Below are positions 1-9,331 of a stretch of 61,494 nucleotides of DNA, in pieces. Made by a program: the position numbers and the translations under genes. This stretch comes from Shewanella xiamenensis (GTDB lineage: Bacteria; Pseudomonadota; Gammaproteobacteria; Enterobacterales; Shewanellaceae), in the NCBI RefSeq assembly GCF_014647135.1, contig NZ_BMOP01000004.1:1-61494 (forward strand), in the 5' to 3' direction. The notes beneath the pieces were generated by a model, which saw only the letters and a program-made list of their open reading frames with translations, ran no database searches and was not told the origin of the DNA. Within the stretch, counting starts at the first letter, position 1, and each line of letters starts with the position of its first letter.

Positions 1-94
1 AACGCTCCATTGAGGTTGCCAAAGCATTACCCGATGCATTCAAGTTCTTCTGTGCCTTCATTGAAGTCACGTTTGTGTTTACTGTAATTGCCAT
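1..94 (-). CDS. Flagellin, second copy (5' end only; cut by window edge)
   Basis: The first 31 codons of a flagellin read leftwards off the window edge. The N-terminus differs from the complete flagellin at 554-1372 at only one of 31 residues (Ala for Ser at position 20), so the two are tandem paralogues. The ATG at 94 is preceded by GAGG seven bases upstream and by a strong sigma-28 promoter at 163-189, so this copy has its own FliA-dependent transcription. Shewanella species usually carry two such filament genes. The gene continues beyond base 1, so nothing can be said of its C-terminus. The family assignment is firm; the name (flaA, flaB or fliC) cannot be decided here. Confidence 0.9.
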   Translation of the reverse strand, partial: MAITVNTNVTSMKAQKNLNASGNALATSMER

Positions 95-162
95 GATTAT
101 ACCTCATTAAGCCTGGTTAAGAGCTTGTCCGCATTTTAGGCGAATCAATCTATCTGCCCTAG

Positions 163-189
163 GTAACGGCAATGGGAATAAAAACTTTA
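163..189 (-). promoter_or_regulatory. Sigma-28 (FliA) promoter of the cut flagellin gene
   Basis: On the minus strand the sequence is TAAAGTTT-N11-GCCGTTAC, against the enterobacterial sigma-28 consensus TAAAGTTT-N11-GCCGATAA. The -35 match is perfect and the spacing exact. It lies about 70 bases upstream of the flagellin ATG at 94. Confidence 0.85.
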
Positions 190-500
190 GTCATCTTTTT
201 ATTTTTAAGGAGGGCAAATTCATCAGTACTACGTATCATACTGAGAAATAAAGAAATGGTTCTATGCCAGCATGAGGAGTACTATGCTGACAAAAACGTC
301 TTGCCGAAATAATACTTGGTTATTAGGGCGAGAAAACTGACCTTTCGCATAGCAACAATGCTAAACCAAATAAATTAAAGCAGTTAACCCAAAAAACGCT
401 TTAGGCTAAGTTATCTAAACGAGCATGCCTGAAAGGTTAGCTTATCAAGCACAGGAGTTCGAGCTGAGTGGATGCAGAGATATCTTTATGAAAAATAGAG
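190..500. other. Intergenic spacer between the two flagellins
   Basis: Apart from the sigma-28 promoter on its left and the flagellin terminator on its right, no gene, RNA or repeat is seen here. Short reading frames have no credible ribosome binding sites. Confidence 0.5.
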
Positions 501-532
501 ATGCCCATCCTACGCATTCGAGGAATGGGCAT
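501..532 (-). terminator. Terminator of the complete flagellin gene
   Basis: ATGCCCAT (501-508) pairs with ATGGGCAT (525-532). Read on the minus strand, the hairpin is extended by CCT/AGG after a one-base bulge and is followed by a T-rich stretch. It lies about 20 bases beyond the flagellin stop. Confidence 0.75.
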
Positions 533-553
533 TTTAGCTCTTCAAGTGAAAAA

Positions 554-1372
554 TTAACCCAACAGAGATAATGCAACTTGTGGCAGCTGATTCGCTTGCG
601 CCAACATTGAACTACCAGTCTGCTGTAGTACTTGATTTTTGGTCATTTGGGCTGTTTCTTTCGCAAAATCGACATCCACAATACGGCTCTTCGCATCGGC
701 TACGTTTGCCTGTGTGTTGGCACTGTTACTGATGTTATGTGCTAGACGGTTTTGAACAGCACCAAGAGTCGCACGTTGTGTATCGATCAGTTTCAATGCC
801 GCATCAATTGCTCCAATCGCAGTTGATGCACCTACATCAGTAGATAATGCAAGGCCACTAATCCCGAGAGTGGTGGCATCTGTTGCAGAAATTGAAATTG
901 AAATATTTTCGCCTTCTTGATGGCCAACTTGGAAGCTCTTAGCTGTAAAACCACCACTGAGCAGTTTAGTATCACCAAATGCCGTTGAAGATGAAATTGC
1001 TGTAATTTCAGAAACTAATTGGTCTAGTTCCGCCTGTAACGCTTCCCTGTCACTGGTAGAGTTAGCACCGTTAACCGACTGTACAGATAAATCACGCATA
1101 CGCTGTAACATGTTGGTTTGCTCTTGCATTGCACCTTCAGCAACTTGTGCAACAGAAATACCATCATTCGCATTTCGCATACCGACTTCTAAGCCTCGAA
1201 CTTGGCTATTTAAGCGGTTAGAAATCGCTAGACCTGCAGCGTCGTCTTTAGCACTGTTAATACGCAAGCCACTGGATAATCTTTCCATTGATGTAGCTAA
1301 CGCATTACCAGAGCTATTTAAATTTTTCTGTGCCTTCATTGAAGTCACGTTAGTATTAACGGTAATAGCCAT
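554..1372 (-). CDS. Flagellin (filament subunit)
   Basis: A 272-residue filament protein exported by the flagellar type III system. The N-terminal D0/D1 helices begin [18 protein letters not shown] and carry the usual [15 protein letters not shown] motif; the C-terminal D0 helix ends [16 protein letters not shown]. The variable middle is very short, as in other small Shewanella flagellins, and is serine/threonine-rich, so it offers acceptor sites for the glycosylation locus at 18.9-31.9 kb. GAGG lies eight bases before the ATG. It sits downstream of flgL, with its own terminator at 501-532. Which of the two flagellins dominates in the filament is not visible. Confidence 0.97.
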   Translation of the reverse strand: MAITVNTNVTSMKAQKNLNSSGNALATSMERLSSGLRINSAKDDAAGLAISNRLNSQVRGLEVGMRNANDGISVAQVAEGAMQEQTNMLQRMRDLSVQSVNGANSTSDREALQAELDQLVSEITAISSSTAFGDTKLLSGGFTAKSFQVGHQEGENISISISATDATTLGISGLALSTDVGASTAIGAIDAALKLIDTQRATLGAVQNRLAHNISNSANTQANVADAKSRIVDVDFAKETAQMTKNQVLQQTGSSMLAQANQLPQVALSLLG

Positions 1373-1433
1373 GTTGAGTTCCTCTTCCTAGTTATACTGC
1401 CAAGGCTTGGAGCTTGGCTAAATTTTTAACAAT

Positions 1434-1459
1434 TTATCTTACAGAGGGTTAGGTCTTTG
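1434..1459 (-). promoter_or_regulatory. Weak sigma-28-like promoter before the complete flagellin
   Basis: On the minus strand CAAAGACC-N10-TAAGATAA resembles the sigma-28 consensus at AAAG and GATAA, but the spacer is one base short. It is a much poorer site than that of the neighbouring flagellin. No sigma-54 site is visible in this gap. Treat as tentative. Confidence 0.35.
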
Positions 1460-1466
1460 CTTTCTG

Positions 1467-2684
1467 TTAAATAAAGTCAAACAGGGAAACAGAACCCACC
1501 TTACTAAACACGTTAGAGACTGCGTTCAATGCAAGCTGCTGCTTTTCAAATTCCGTAATCGCTGACGCATAATCCAGATCTTCCAGAAGTGATAGTGCCG
1601 AAGTATTCACCACTTTCTCCTCTGTATGAGTATCCTTGTAACGCTCGACGGTTTTCAGACCATTTCCTGCCACACTTCTGGCTGAACTCATCTGATTGAC
1701 GCCACTATCGATATTATTCAATAACTGTGCCAACTGAGCTTTTCCTTGGGGAGAATTTGCTGCGTTAGGATCTTCGATCAAAGCGATCGCATTACTGATC
1801 GTGTCAAATATACTGACCTCAGCCTGAGGTTCCATGCTGAAACTATCTCCAGCGCTGGGTTTTCCGTCTATCTTGACCTCAATGCCATTAAAACTGACAG
1901 GATTCGTCGCATCGAAGTTAGCAACGTTTGCGACTGGATTATTTGCTGAATCAAGCACCTGTAGATTGACGCCGCCAGAACCGTTATCAGAGAAATTAAA
2001 GGTATAAGTATCAGCCACATAAGTCGCTTGATCGGCTATTTTGGCTGTATCAACGTTAAATCCACCTTGCTGACTGGCCAAATAATTGACGCTATAATCG
2101 CCAAGCCCATTGGGAGCCTTCATAAACGCGAGATCGCCAGGAATATTGGTTCCAATGGCAACACCTGATTGCACTAAGCTATCGCGAACCCCAGAATCGC
2201 CGCTGTATACGATCTTGGGTGGAGTGGAATTATCAAAAGAGAAGGGTTGTTTGTCGGTACTAAACCCAGAGAACAGATAATTACCCGATTCATCTTTGCT
2301 ATTGGCAATAGAGAGTAGTTCTTCAAGACTATCTTTCATCTCATCGGCAATCATTTGCCGCTCTGAGTCAGATAAAGTGCCGTTGACAGCACGCATCAAC
2401 TGTTCACGAATAGAACCTGTTAAGTCTTCCGCACTGCCCAACTTGCTTTCTGTAACGGCAAGGCGGTTATTGGCATAGTCGATATTCTTCATAAATTGAT
2501 CGACTAAGGCATTACGTTGATTTAGGTTGTCGATACCTAAAGCCGCAACAGGGTCATCCCCAGAGGTGTTGACCTTTTTGCCAGTACTAAGCTGTTCTAA
2601 AATTTTGCTCGTTGCGGTTTGCTTTTGCAGCACGCTAGTAATACTTTGATTAAAGAGCTGCGCGGTTGATAATCGCATCGTCAC
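1467..2684 (-). CDS. flgL: Flagellar hook-filament junction protein FlgL (HAP3)
   Basis: A 405-residue flagellin-like protein that forms the second junction ring between hook and filament. The start MTMRLSTAQLFNQSITSVLQKQ and the helix STGKKVNTSGDDPVAALGI are the flagellin-like N-terminal domain; the C-terminus (EDLDYASAITEFEKQQLALNAVSNVFSKV) is the matching D0/D1 helix. It lies five bases downstream of flgK, so the two are translated from one message, as in other gamma-proteobacteria. Length is a little above the roughly 317 residues of the enteric protein, the extra being in the central variable domain. Confidence 0.95.
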   Translation of the reverse strand: MTMRLSTAQLFNQSITSVLQKQTATSKILEQLSTGKKVNTSGDDPVAALGIDNLNQRNALVDQFMKNIDYANNRLAVTESKLGSAEDLTGSIREQLMRAVNGTLSDSERQMIADEMKDSLEELLSIANSKDESGNYLFSGFSTDKQPFSFDNSTPPKIVYSGDSGVRDSLVQSGVAIGTNIPGDLAFMKAPNGLGDYSVNYLASQQGGFNVDTAKIADQATYVADTYTFNFSDNGSGGVNLQVLDSANNPVANVANFDATNPVSFNGIEVKIDGKPSAGDSFSMEPQAEVSIFDTISNAIALIEDPNAANSPQGKAQLAQLLNNIDSGVNQMSSARSVAGNGLKTVERYKDTHTEEKVVNTSALSLLEDLDYASAITEFEKQQLALNAVSNVFSKVGSVSLFDFI

Positions 2685-2689
2685 TTCTC

Positions 2690-4615
2690 CTAACGCACTG
2701 AAGTCAATAGACTGTCAAAAATTTGCTGCGCGGTTGACATAATTCGCGCAGAAGCCTGATAAGCTTGTTGAAAACGCATCAGGTTGGCCGCTTCTTCATC
2801 TAAGTTCACGCCTGATTCACTTTCAACTCGGGTATAAGCTTGCTTATAAATGGCTTCTGCAGACCCCACTCGTACTTCAGCTGCTTTTGTTTGACTGCCA
2901 ATATCCTGTTTGGTCTTTTGAAATACGTCTGCAAGCGTTGACTTACCACCATTCATCACTTTGGTTTCACTCAGTTTTGCCATCGCAACGGCGTTGGTGT
3001 TATCGCCCTCTGCAAAAGATAAATCGAAGGTAAATTTGTCACCCGCGGCTGCGCCGCTACTCTCAACTTCAAAGGTAAAACCAAATGCACTGATGCTCGG
3101 TGGCGTATAAGGCGCAGCAGCACCGAGTGATGCGCCTGAGGCATCAAAGGCTTCAAAGGTCGGCGGCACGGCAGTTGTATTTAACTGAATAGTCAGCTCC
3201 CCCCCTTTTACAGGGAAATTCGCCGCATTACGGTCAGTAATTTGCGTGAGCTTAACTTGAGTGTTACCTGAGTTCGCAGTATCTGCGGTAATTTTGGGTG
3301 CCGCGGCAGCGATACCTTTAGGATCGGTCATCACTACTTCAATGCCATTCGCGGCCCCTGCGGTTGGACGAATGGCAAATCTGTCTCCAGAGGCCATGGC
3401 GCCAGCTTTAATATCAATAGAAAATCCAGCACCGCCTTCTAACTTAGTGCCGTTTAAAGTAAGCGGCGTTATCGCGCCGGTTTGCGTATCTCTAAGTTGA
3501 TAGGTCGACGGCGCCGTAAACGACAGCTCATATGAGCCACCCGTTAAGGTACTGGTATCATCAATATTGACGCCTAAGGTCGCGTTACCTGTATTACCAG
3601 AAAGACCAGCAACACGGCCTAAGGACATTAGAGGATCGTTAATATCTTTGAACATATTTGCGCCAACTTGACCATTAAGATCAAATCCTTGCGCTTGCAG
3701 TTTATTAAAGCTGTCTGCAACCCCTAAGGCCAATTGATCAAGCTCTAAGCTCGCAGGCATCAAGGTTTGGTCACGGTATTCAAACAATGCCCCCAACTGC
3801 CCTCCTAACTTGCTAGGATCGGCTTTTACGCTTTGTGAGCCAATGGTCGATACCAATTGCAATTCGTTGGGGAAGGGATCGCCCGTTGTCGTGCTCATCG
3901 ACATCGCCACTTCCCCCGAAACCAACATGATAGAACCGCCTAACATGATGCTCTTTGCCCCATTATCCAAGGGGATCACATTCACCTGCGCATACTGACT
4001 TAACTCTTGCACGAGCGCGTCTTGCTTATCTAATAAAATCGGATCTTGATTAGGCGATTTCATCAACTCAAGATTGAGATTAGCAAGTTCAGTGCTGATC
4101 TCATTAATGCGCTTAGTCATCCCAGTGATTTGATCATTGGTTTGATTTAGCTGCCCGTTCAAGGTTGACTGCATTTGATTCAAGCTATTTGCCAGTTGTT
4201 TGGCATCATTTAAGGTTGAGCTACGAATACCTAAATCAGCAGGTAAGTCTGCCAAGCTATTTAAGCCTGCAAACAAATCGTTCAAGCTCTGTGGTATCAC
4301 TTTACCAATTTGGGAGAAAATTTGGTCCAGCTCACTAAGCTTGCCATAGCTAGCCTCAGCCGCACTCAGGGTCGTTTGGCCAATACGCAGTTCGCGCGAG
4401 GCATAGTCATTATAAATACGTTTTACATCAGAAACATATGTCCCAGTACCGTAAAAACCATTTCCAAGACGTTGAGAATCTAAGGTGGTTTGGGTTGCCA
4501 CTTGTCGGTGATAACCCGCGGTATTGGCGTTAGCAATGTTATTACTGGTCACCCCTAGTTGCGACTGAGAAGCGAGCACCCCTGTACGGGCAATGTTTAA
4601 TAGATCGATAGCCAT
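2690..4615 (-). CDS. flgK: Flagellar hook-associated protein FlgK (HAP1)
   Basis: A 641-residue protein that caps the hook and forms the first junction ring to the filament. The N-terminus (MAIDLLNIARTGVLASQSQLGVTSNNIANANTAGYHRQ) is the rod/hook family signature, and the C-terminus holds the characteristic SGVNLDEEAANLMRFQQAYQASARIMSTAQQIFDSLL motif. It is longer than the enteric protein (about 550) because of an expanded central region between roughly residues 340 and 560. It is followed at five bases by flgL and preceded by flgJ at 40 bases. Confidence 0.96.
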   Translation of the reverse strand: MAIDLLNIARTGVLASQSQLGVTSNNIANANTAGYHRQVATQTTLDSQRLGNGFYGTGTYVSDVKRIYNDYASRELRIGQTTLSAAEASYGKLSELDQIFSQIGKVIPQSLNDLFAGLNSLADLPADLGIRSSTLNDAKQLANSLNQMQSTLNGQLNQTNDQITGMTKRINEISTELANLNLELMKSPNQDPILLDKQDALVQELSQYAQVNVIPLDNGAKSIMLGGSIMLVSGEVAMSMSTTTGDPFPNELQLVSTIGSQSVKADPSKLGGQLGALFEYRDQTLMPASLELDQLALGVADSFNKLQAQGFDLNGQVGANMFKDINDPLMSLGRVAGLSGNTGNATLGVNIDDTSTLTGGSYELSFTAPSTYQLRDTQTGAITPLTLNGTKLEGGAGFSIDIKAGAMASGDRFAIRPTAGAANGIEVVMTDPKGIAAAAPKITADTANSGNTQVKLTQITDRNAANFPVKGGELTIQLNTTAVPPTFEAFDASGASLGAAAPYTPPSISAFGFTFEVESSGAAAGDKFTFDLSFAEGDNTNAVAMAKLSETKVMNGGKSTLADVFQKTKQDIGSQTKAAEVRVGSAEAIYKQAYTRVESESGVNLDEEAANLMRFQQAYQASARIMSTAQQIFDSLLTSVR

Positions 4616-4655
4616 TAGCCGATACTCCTCAACACTAATGTCTTATGAAGAATGA

Positions 4656-5810
4656 TCATTTGTCTTCTCCTGGCAGTATCGATTTCAGCTCTTCACTGAT
4701 GGACTGCATGACTTTAATCACTTTTTCAGCATATTTTGGATCGGTAGCGTAACCCGCATCCTGCAATGCACGGATAAACTGAGTCGGTGACGCTGCCACT
4801 TTCTTGGCATCTTGATAGCGCTCACCGTCAGCAATAAAGGAAACAAAATCGTTAAAACTATGCTCAAAATCGTTGTAAACCCGGAAATCGGCTTTTTGTC
4901 TAACGGCAATACCCTGCTCAAACTCCAAGGTACTCACGTTAGCTTTATCACCCAGCCAACGACGATCCGCTTTAATATTGAATAAGTTATGGCTAGGAGC
5001 GCCGTTATTTCCGCGAACAATTTTTTGCCCCCAACCAGTCTCGAGGGCCGATTGAGCCAATAACACTTCAGGTTTAGTGCCAAGGGCTTTAGCGGCTTTT
5101 TCTGCATGGGGATATAACGTCGCTAAAAATTCTTCACGGCTACCAAACTTAAGCGTCTTTTGCGTTTCTCTAAATGCCACTGTCGGCAATATTTGGCCGC
5201 TGATAACAGGTTCTATCGGTGATAAGGGTTGCTCAGACCAGGTAGGCTTAGGTGTATCTATCGCCAACAAGCGTTCAGGTCGGTCAATGTCTAAGTAAGA
5301 AGTGACACCATCGGCCTTTTCAAATTCAACATTTGGACGCGCTATCGATGCAGGTACACCTTGTGCGGCTTGTTCTGAAGTGTTGCTATTTATAGCTTCA
5401 GCAGTCGATGGGGCTTGAACAGGAATATTAAACGCTTTAGCGTCATGTTCTAGTTTCATGCCACCATCATTACGTAGCACCGATGCAGGTGTTAGCTGGC
5501 TTGACTCAGGAGACAACTGCTGCACCATCATGTCAGCCAGCCCCAGCACACCTTTATCCGATAAGTCGACAGATAATTGCTGATCCCGCATCTGCTCATA
5601 AAATTTGGTGTATTGACTATTGAGAGGACTGTCAGACTCAAACACCGCATTAGCATCACGCATGCTCTTCATCAGCATTTGCACAAAAACGCCTTCAAAT
5701 TGCTGAGCAACTTTTTTCAAAGCGCCCTTTTCATCTTTCTGAGCCTGGGCGCGCAGGTTATCCAGCCCGCCCAGGTCAAGAAAATGTGATGAACTTGAAA
5801 GCTTTTCCAT
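4656..5810 (-). CDS. flgJ: Flagellar rod-cap protein and peptidoglycan hydrolase FlgJ
   Basis: A 384-residue bifunctional protein. Residues 1-100 form the rod-cap domain (QQFEGVFVQMLMKSMRDAN). A low-complexity linker covers about 105-215, and a glycoside hydrolase family 73 domain fills the rest, with the catalytic glutamate in LAQSALETGWG (about residue 257). The enzyme opens the murein so that the rod can cross it. It lies between flgI and flgK in the standard order. The linker is longer than in enteric FlgJ (about 313 residues in total). Confidence 0.95.
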   Translation of the reverse strand: MEKLSSSSHFLDLGGLDNLRAQAQKDEKGALKKVAQQFEGVFVQMLMKSMRDANAVFESDSPLNSQYTKFYEQMRDQQLSVDLSDKGVLGLADMMVQQLSPESSQLTPASVLRNDGGMKLEHDAKAFNIPVQAPSTAEAINSNTSEQAAQGVPASIARPNVEFEKADGVTSYLDIDRPERLLAIDTPKPTWSEQPLSPIEPVISGQILPTVAFRETQKTLKFGSREEFLATLYPHAEKAAKALGTKPEVLLAQSALETGWGQKIVRGNNGAPSHNLFNIKADRRWLGDKANVSTLEFEQGIAVRQKADFRVYNDFEHSFNDFVSFIADGERYQDAKKVAASPTQFIRALQDAGYATDPKYAEKVIKVMQSISEELKSILPGEDK

Positions 5811-5827
5811 GATTTTCCCGACAGAAA

Positions 5828-6919
5828 TTAGATGATGATAAGTTCACCATGCAAAGCACCTGCCACTTTTAACGCTTCCAGAATGGCAAGGACATCTGAA
5901 GGGGCTGCACCGACCAAATTCACGGCGCGCACTAATTCATCTAAGGTCGTGCCAGGATTAAACATAAACATCCGGCGATCACTTTCAGTCGCATTTATCG
6001 TGCTATTGCTGGTCACTGTTGTTTGGCCATTGGCTAGCGCATTTGGCTGAGACACCTGAGTCGCTTCGGCGATCGTCACAGTCAAACCACCATGAGTCAC
6101 AGCCGCAGGTAATAACTTGACGTTCTGCCCAACGACTATCGTGCCAGTACGCGAATTCACAATCACTTTGGCAGACTCCTCAGCAGGTTCCACCTCAATA
6201 TTTTCGAGCGTAGCTAAAAAAGACACCCGTTGTGATACATCCCTTGGCGCACTGACCTGAATCGACGTTGCATCCAATGGGCGCGCCATATCAGGGCCGA
6301 GCAGATCATTAATCGCATCGGCCATACGCTGCGCGGTCGAAAAATCCGAGCGACGTAGGTTAAACGTCAAATAATCGCCAGTAGAAAACGGCGTAGCCAC
6401 ACTGCGTTCAACAATTGCGCCGTTAGGAATACGGCCAACCGTTGGCGTGTTTTGAATCACTTTCGAACCATCCAAACCATCGGCACTAAAACCACTTACC
6501 ACTAAACTGCCTTGGGCAATCGCATATACATTGCCATCAACTCCTTTGAGAAAGGTTTGCAGTAACGTACCACCACGTAAGCTTTTTGCTTCACCTAGGC
6601 TTGAAACGGTCACATCCAATTCTTGGCCCGGTTTAATAAACGCTGGCATATCGGCATGTACAGCAACCACGGCTACGTTTTTGATTTTGGGTCTAAAATT
6701 TTCAGGCAAATTGATGCCGAAATTTTTAAGCATGGTGGTGAATGTTTGCTCTGTGTAATTGGTTTTCTCACCCGTACCAGGTAACCCCACGACTAAGCCA
6801 TAACCAATTAACTGGTTATTTCGCACCCCTTGCACATTAGCAATATCTTTAATGCGTTCAGCCTGGCTTGGCATCGAAAACGCCAACATAACAACGGCCA
6901 AAATGAGTTTATATTTCAT
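5828..6919 (-). CDS. flgI: Flagellar P-ring protein FlgI
   Basis: A 363-residue periplasmic protein that forms the P ring around the rod in the peptidoglycan layer. Residues 1-20 are a Sec signal peptide ending in SQA; the mature protein begins [21 protein letters not shown], the family hallmark. I chose the ATG at 6919 because TAAGGAG lies eight bases upstream; an in-frame start at 6946 would overlap flgH and spoil the signal peptide. It sits 11 bases after flgH and just before flgJ. Confidence 0.96.
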   Translation of the reverse strand: MKYKLILAVVMLAFSMPSQAERIKDIANVQGVRNNQLIGYGLVVGLPGTGEKTNYTEQTFTTMLKNFGINLPENFRPKIKNVAVVAVHADMPAFIKPGQELDVTVSSLGEAKSLRGGTLLQTFLKGVDGNVYAIAQGSLVVSGFSADGLDGSKVIQNTPTVGRIPNGAIVERSVATPFSTGDYLTFNLRRSDFSTAQRMADAINDLLGPDMARPLDATSIQVSAPRDVSQRVSFLATLENIEVEPAEESAKVIVNSRTGTIVVGQNVKLLPAAVTHGGLTVTIAEATQVSQPNALANGQTTVTSNSTINATESDRRMFMFNPGTTLDELVRAVNLVGAAPSDVLAILEALKVAGALHGELIII

Positions 6920-6930
6920 GATATGACTCC

Positions 6931-7605
6931 TTAGAAGGGCCACCAATCGCTCATAAAGAACTGGCTTAACCAGCCCACTTTTTGCGCTTCGGCGAAAGTA
7001 CCAGTACCGCTATATTGAATACGCGCATTGGCCATACGGGTTGAATCAATGGTGTTATCTGGCTTGATATCTTGCGAGCGCACAATACCGGTCACGCGGA
7101 TAAACTCATCACCATTGTTGATTGAAATCCACTTTTCACCGCGCACAACTAAGTTACCGTTATTGAGAACTTGCATAATATTGGCGGAGATACTGCCATC
7201 TAAGCTATTGCTTTGATCTGCATCGGATTCACGCTTAGTATTCATGCTGTCTTTGTAGCGTAAATCGAGGGGAATACCGCCTAAAGACACATTGCTCCCG
7301 CCAGCATAAATGGGGTCGAGTGTCATATCAGAACCTTTTTTGATCTGATTACCTGCACTCTTTTTCGCCTGAGTCGCTTCTTTCAACACGATAGTGATAA
7401 TGTCACCGACTTTATGGGCACGAATATCCGAGTAAAGACTCGCCGCTTGGCTATCTTGGTAAATCGACCCCGTTGCAGCAATTTTAGTCGGTGGTGCTTC
7501 GGGATAAACTGGGGCATAGAAGGGATCATCCGCAATCGGCTTCTTTGGAGTTGAACTACATGCCGCCAGCAAGAGCGTACTAGCCAATAGTAGATATCTA
7601 GCCAT
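6931..7605 (-). CDS. flgH: Flagellar L-ring lipoprotein FlgH
   Basis: About 224 residues. The outer-membrane L ring is built from this lipoprotein; the lipobox LLAAC near residue 17 gives the lipidated cysteine. The motifs [28 protein letters not shown] and [21 protein letters not shown] are typical of the family. Two ATGs are possible, at 7611 and 7605; the ribosome site GAGG is only three bases from the first and nine from the second, so the second is preferred. It is packed between flgG and flgI. Confidence 0.95.
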   Translation of the reverse strand: MARYLLLASTLLLAACSSTPKKPIADDPFYAPVYPEAPPTKIAATGSIYQDSQAASLYSDIRAHKVGDIITIVLKEATQAKKSAGNQIKKGSDMTLDPIYAGGSNVSLGGIPLDLRYKDSMNTKRESDADQSNSLDGSISANIMQVLNNGNLVVRGEKWISINNGDEFIRVTGIVRSQDIKPDNTIDSTRMANARIQYSGTGTFAEAQKVGWLSQFFMSDWWPF

Positions 7606-7617
7606 GATCATGTGCCT

Positions 7618-8406
7618 CTACAGATTCTGATTCACATAAGCCAGCATCTGATCGACCGCCGAAATCACTTTGGAGTTCATCTCGTAGATCCGCTGACTTT
7701 CAATGAGGTTAACTAGCTCTTCGGTCACGTTCACGTTAGAGGTTTCTAACGCACCTTGACGAATCGCTCCCATACCATCAAGTGATGCAGTGCCTTGAAT
7801 AGGCGTACCACTCGCACCAGTTTCGGTGTATAGGTTTTGTCCCATAGGATCTAAACCCGACGGGTTAATAAAGTCGGTCATACTTAGCTGCCCAACGACC
7901 TGGTTTTCCGCCGCACCTGGTGTTTTTACCGAAACTTCCCCTTCAGCAGAGACCGTAATACTGGTTGCATCCTCAGGAATAGTGATCGCAGGTTGCAACA
8001 CATAACCCGAACCCGGTGTGACAATTTGCCCAGTATCATCTAAGGTAAATTGACCATTACGGGTATAAGCCGTTGTCCCATCGGGGAGCTGCACTTCGAA
8101 AAACCCAGGACCTTCAATCATCAAATCGAGCGAGTTATCCGTGGTCAGCATATTGCCTTGGGTAAACATTTTTTGGGTGGCTACCACCTTGGTACCCGCA
8201 CCAATGTTCAAACCGTTTGGCAACTTAGTGTTAGAGGCGCTGATCCCACCCGCTTGGTTAACCGTTTGATAAAGTAAGTCTTCAAACACCGCGCGGCTTT
8301 TTTTATAGCCCACAGTACTGGCGTTAGCGACGTTGTTTGAAATCACCGCAATATCGGTTTGCTGTGCGTCTAAGCCAGTTTTACTAATCCATAACGCTGG
8401 ATGCAT
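7618..8406 (-). CDS. flgG: Flagellar distal rod protein FlgG
   Basis: 262 residues, the normal FlgG length. It forms the distal rod. It begins MHPALWISKTGLDAQQTDIAVISNNVANASTVGYKKSRAVFEDLLYQTV and ends with the conserved ETSNVNVTEELVNLIESQRIYEMNSKVISAVDQML helix that packs in the D0 core. It is the second gene of the segment that starts at the internal sigma-54 promoter before flgF, and it is 10 bases downstream of flgF. Confidence 0.97.
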   Translation of the reverse strand: MHPALWISKTGLDAQQTDIAVISNNVANASTVGYKKSRAVFEDLLYQTVNQAGGISASNTKLPNGLNIGAGTKVVATQKMFTQGNMLTTDNSLDLMIEGPGFFEVQLPDGTTAYTRNGQFTLDDTGQIVTPGSGYVLQPAITIPEDATSITVSAEGEVSVKTPGAAENQVVGQLSMTDFINPSGLDPMGQNLYTETGASGTPIQGTASLDGMGAIRQGALETSNVNVTEELVNLIESQRIYEMNSKVISAVDQMLAYVNQNL

Positions 8407-8416
8407 AATTTATCTC

Positions 8417-9160
8417 CTAACTAATCCGCATTAATGAGGATGAAGCGCGGTCATTTTCTTCCGCGGTTTTCATCATCTTCACTTGCAATTCAAATTGTCG
8501 CTGTAGGTCGATTAAGGACACCATCTCATCCACGGGGTTGACGTTACTGCCCTCTACAGCACCACTTTCTACAAATACACTGGGATCGGCAGGCGCCGGA
8601 TCACCGGATACTAAACGGAACAACCCATCCTCGCCGCGCATCATTTGTGCATTGCCGGGGTTTACTAACTTTAATCTTCCTACCTCTTCGACGACTTCTG
8701 TCGTCGCACCTTGAGGACGAACAGAGATAATCCCATCCTGTGAAATAGTGACCTTTTCAATTGGCAGCGGTAACACAATCGGTCCGGCATCACCCATCAC
8801 GGGATTACCACGGTCGTTATGCAATAAACCTGTTGAGTCAAAACTGAGACTGCCAGAACGGGTATAAGCTTCACTACCATCCTGTGCTTGCACGGCAAAC
8901 CAACCGTCACCTTTAATGGCAACGTCAAGATCGCGTCCAGTAGATTTAATCGGGCCCGAACGAAAATTGGCGGAGGGGGTTTCAACCATGGCAAAGACCC
9001 TTGTTGGCAATCCTTCACCAAAGGCTTGCATCGATCTGGCTTGCGCCATATCCGACTTAAATCCATCGGTATTTGCGTTGGCTAAGTTGTTGGCACGCAA
9101 AGCCAACTCATTCATATTTTGCTTAGCGCCGCTCATGGAGATATAAAGGAATTTGTCCAC
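8417..9160 (-). CDS. flgF: Flagellar proximal rod protein FlgF
   Basis: 247 residues from a GTG start, read as MDKFLYISMSGAKQNMNELALRANNLANANTDGFK, the family's N-terminal rod motif. GGAG lies six bases before this GTG; the longer frame up to 9202 would add 14 residues that fit no FlgF. The C-terminus (GSNVNPVDEMVSLIDLQRQFELQVKMMKTAEENDR) is typical. It has its own sigma-54 promoter at 9199-9213 and is cut off from flgE by a strong hairpin. Confidence 0.94.
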   Translation of the reverse strand: MDKFLYISMSGAKQNMNELALRANNLANANTDGFKSDMAQARSMQAFGEGLPTRVFAMVETPSANFRSGPIKSTGRDLDVAIKGDGWFAVQAQDGSEAYTRSGSLSFDSTGLLHNDRGNPVMGDAGPIVLPLPIEKVTISQDGIISVRPQGATTEVVEEVGRLKLVNPGNAQMMRGEDGLFRLVSGDPAPADPSVFVESGAVEGSNVNPVDEMVSLIDLQRQFELQVKMMKTAEENDRASSSLMRIS

Positions 9161-9198
9161 AGACTGCTCCGTCAAAGTTTCAACCTGACAATAGCAAA

Positions 9199-9213
9199 GC
9201 AAGCATCATGCCA
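9199..9213 (-). promoter_or_regulatory. Sigma-54 promoter of flgF
   Basis: On the minus strand TGGCAT-N5-TTGC fits the -24/-12 consensus TGGCAC-N5-TTGC with one mismatch and exact spacing. It lies 39 bases upstream of the flgF GTG and downstream of the flgE hairpin. This suggests that flgFGHIJ(KL) is a separate RpoN/FlrC-type unit. Confidence 0.7.
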
Positions 9214-9284
9214 ATAAAATAAGCAGCTAGTTAACTGATAAATTAGGAGATTTTAATAAACGAATGAATGCACAACAGAAAGAG

Positions 9285-9316
9285 GCTAAGTGTTGCCGCT
9301 TGCGGCAACACTTAGC
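9285..9316 (-). terminator. 15-bp perfect hairpin between flgE and flgF
   Basis: Bases 9285-9299 are exactly complementary to 9302-9316 with a two-base loop. In the minus direction it is followed by CTCTTTCTG, a poor T tract, so it may be a partial terminator or a 3' stabiliser of the flgB-flgE message rather than a full stop. Confidence 0.65.
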
Positions 9317-9331
9317 AGAGGCAAGATTAAC

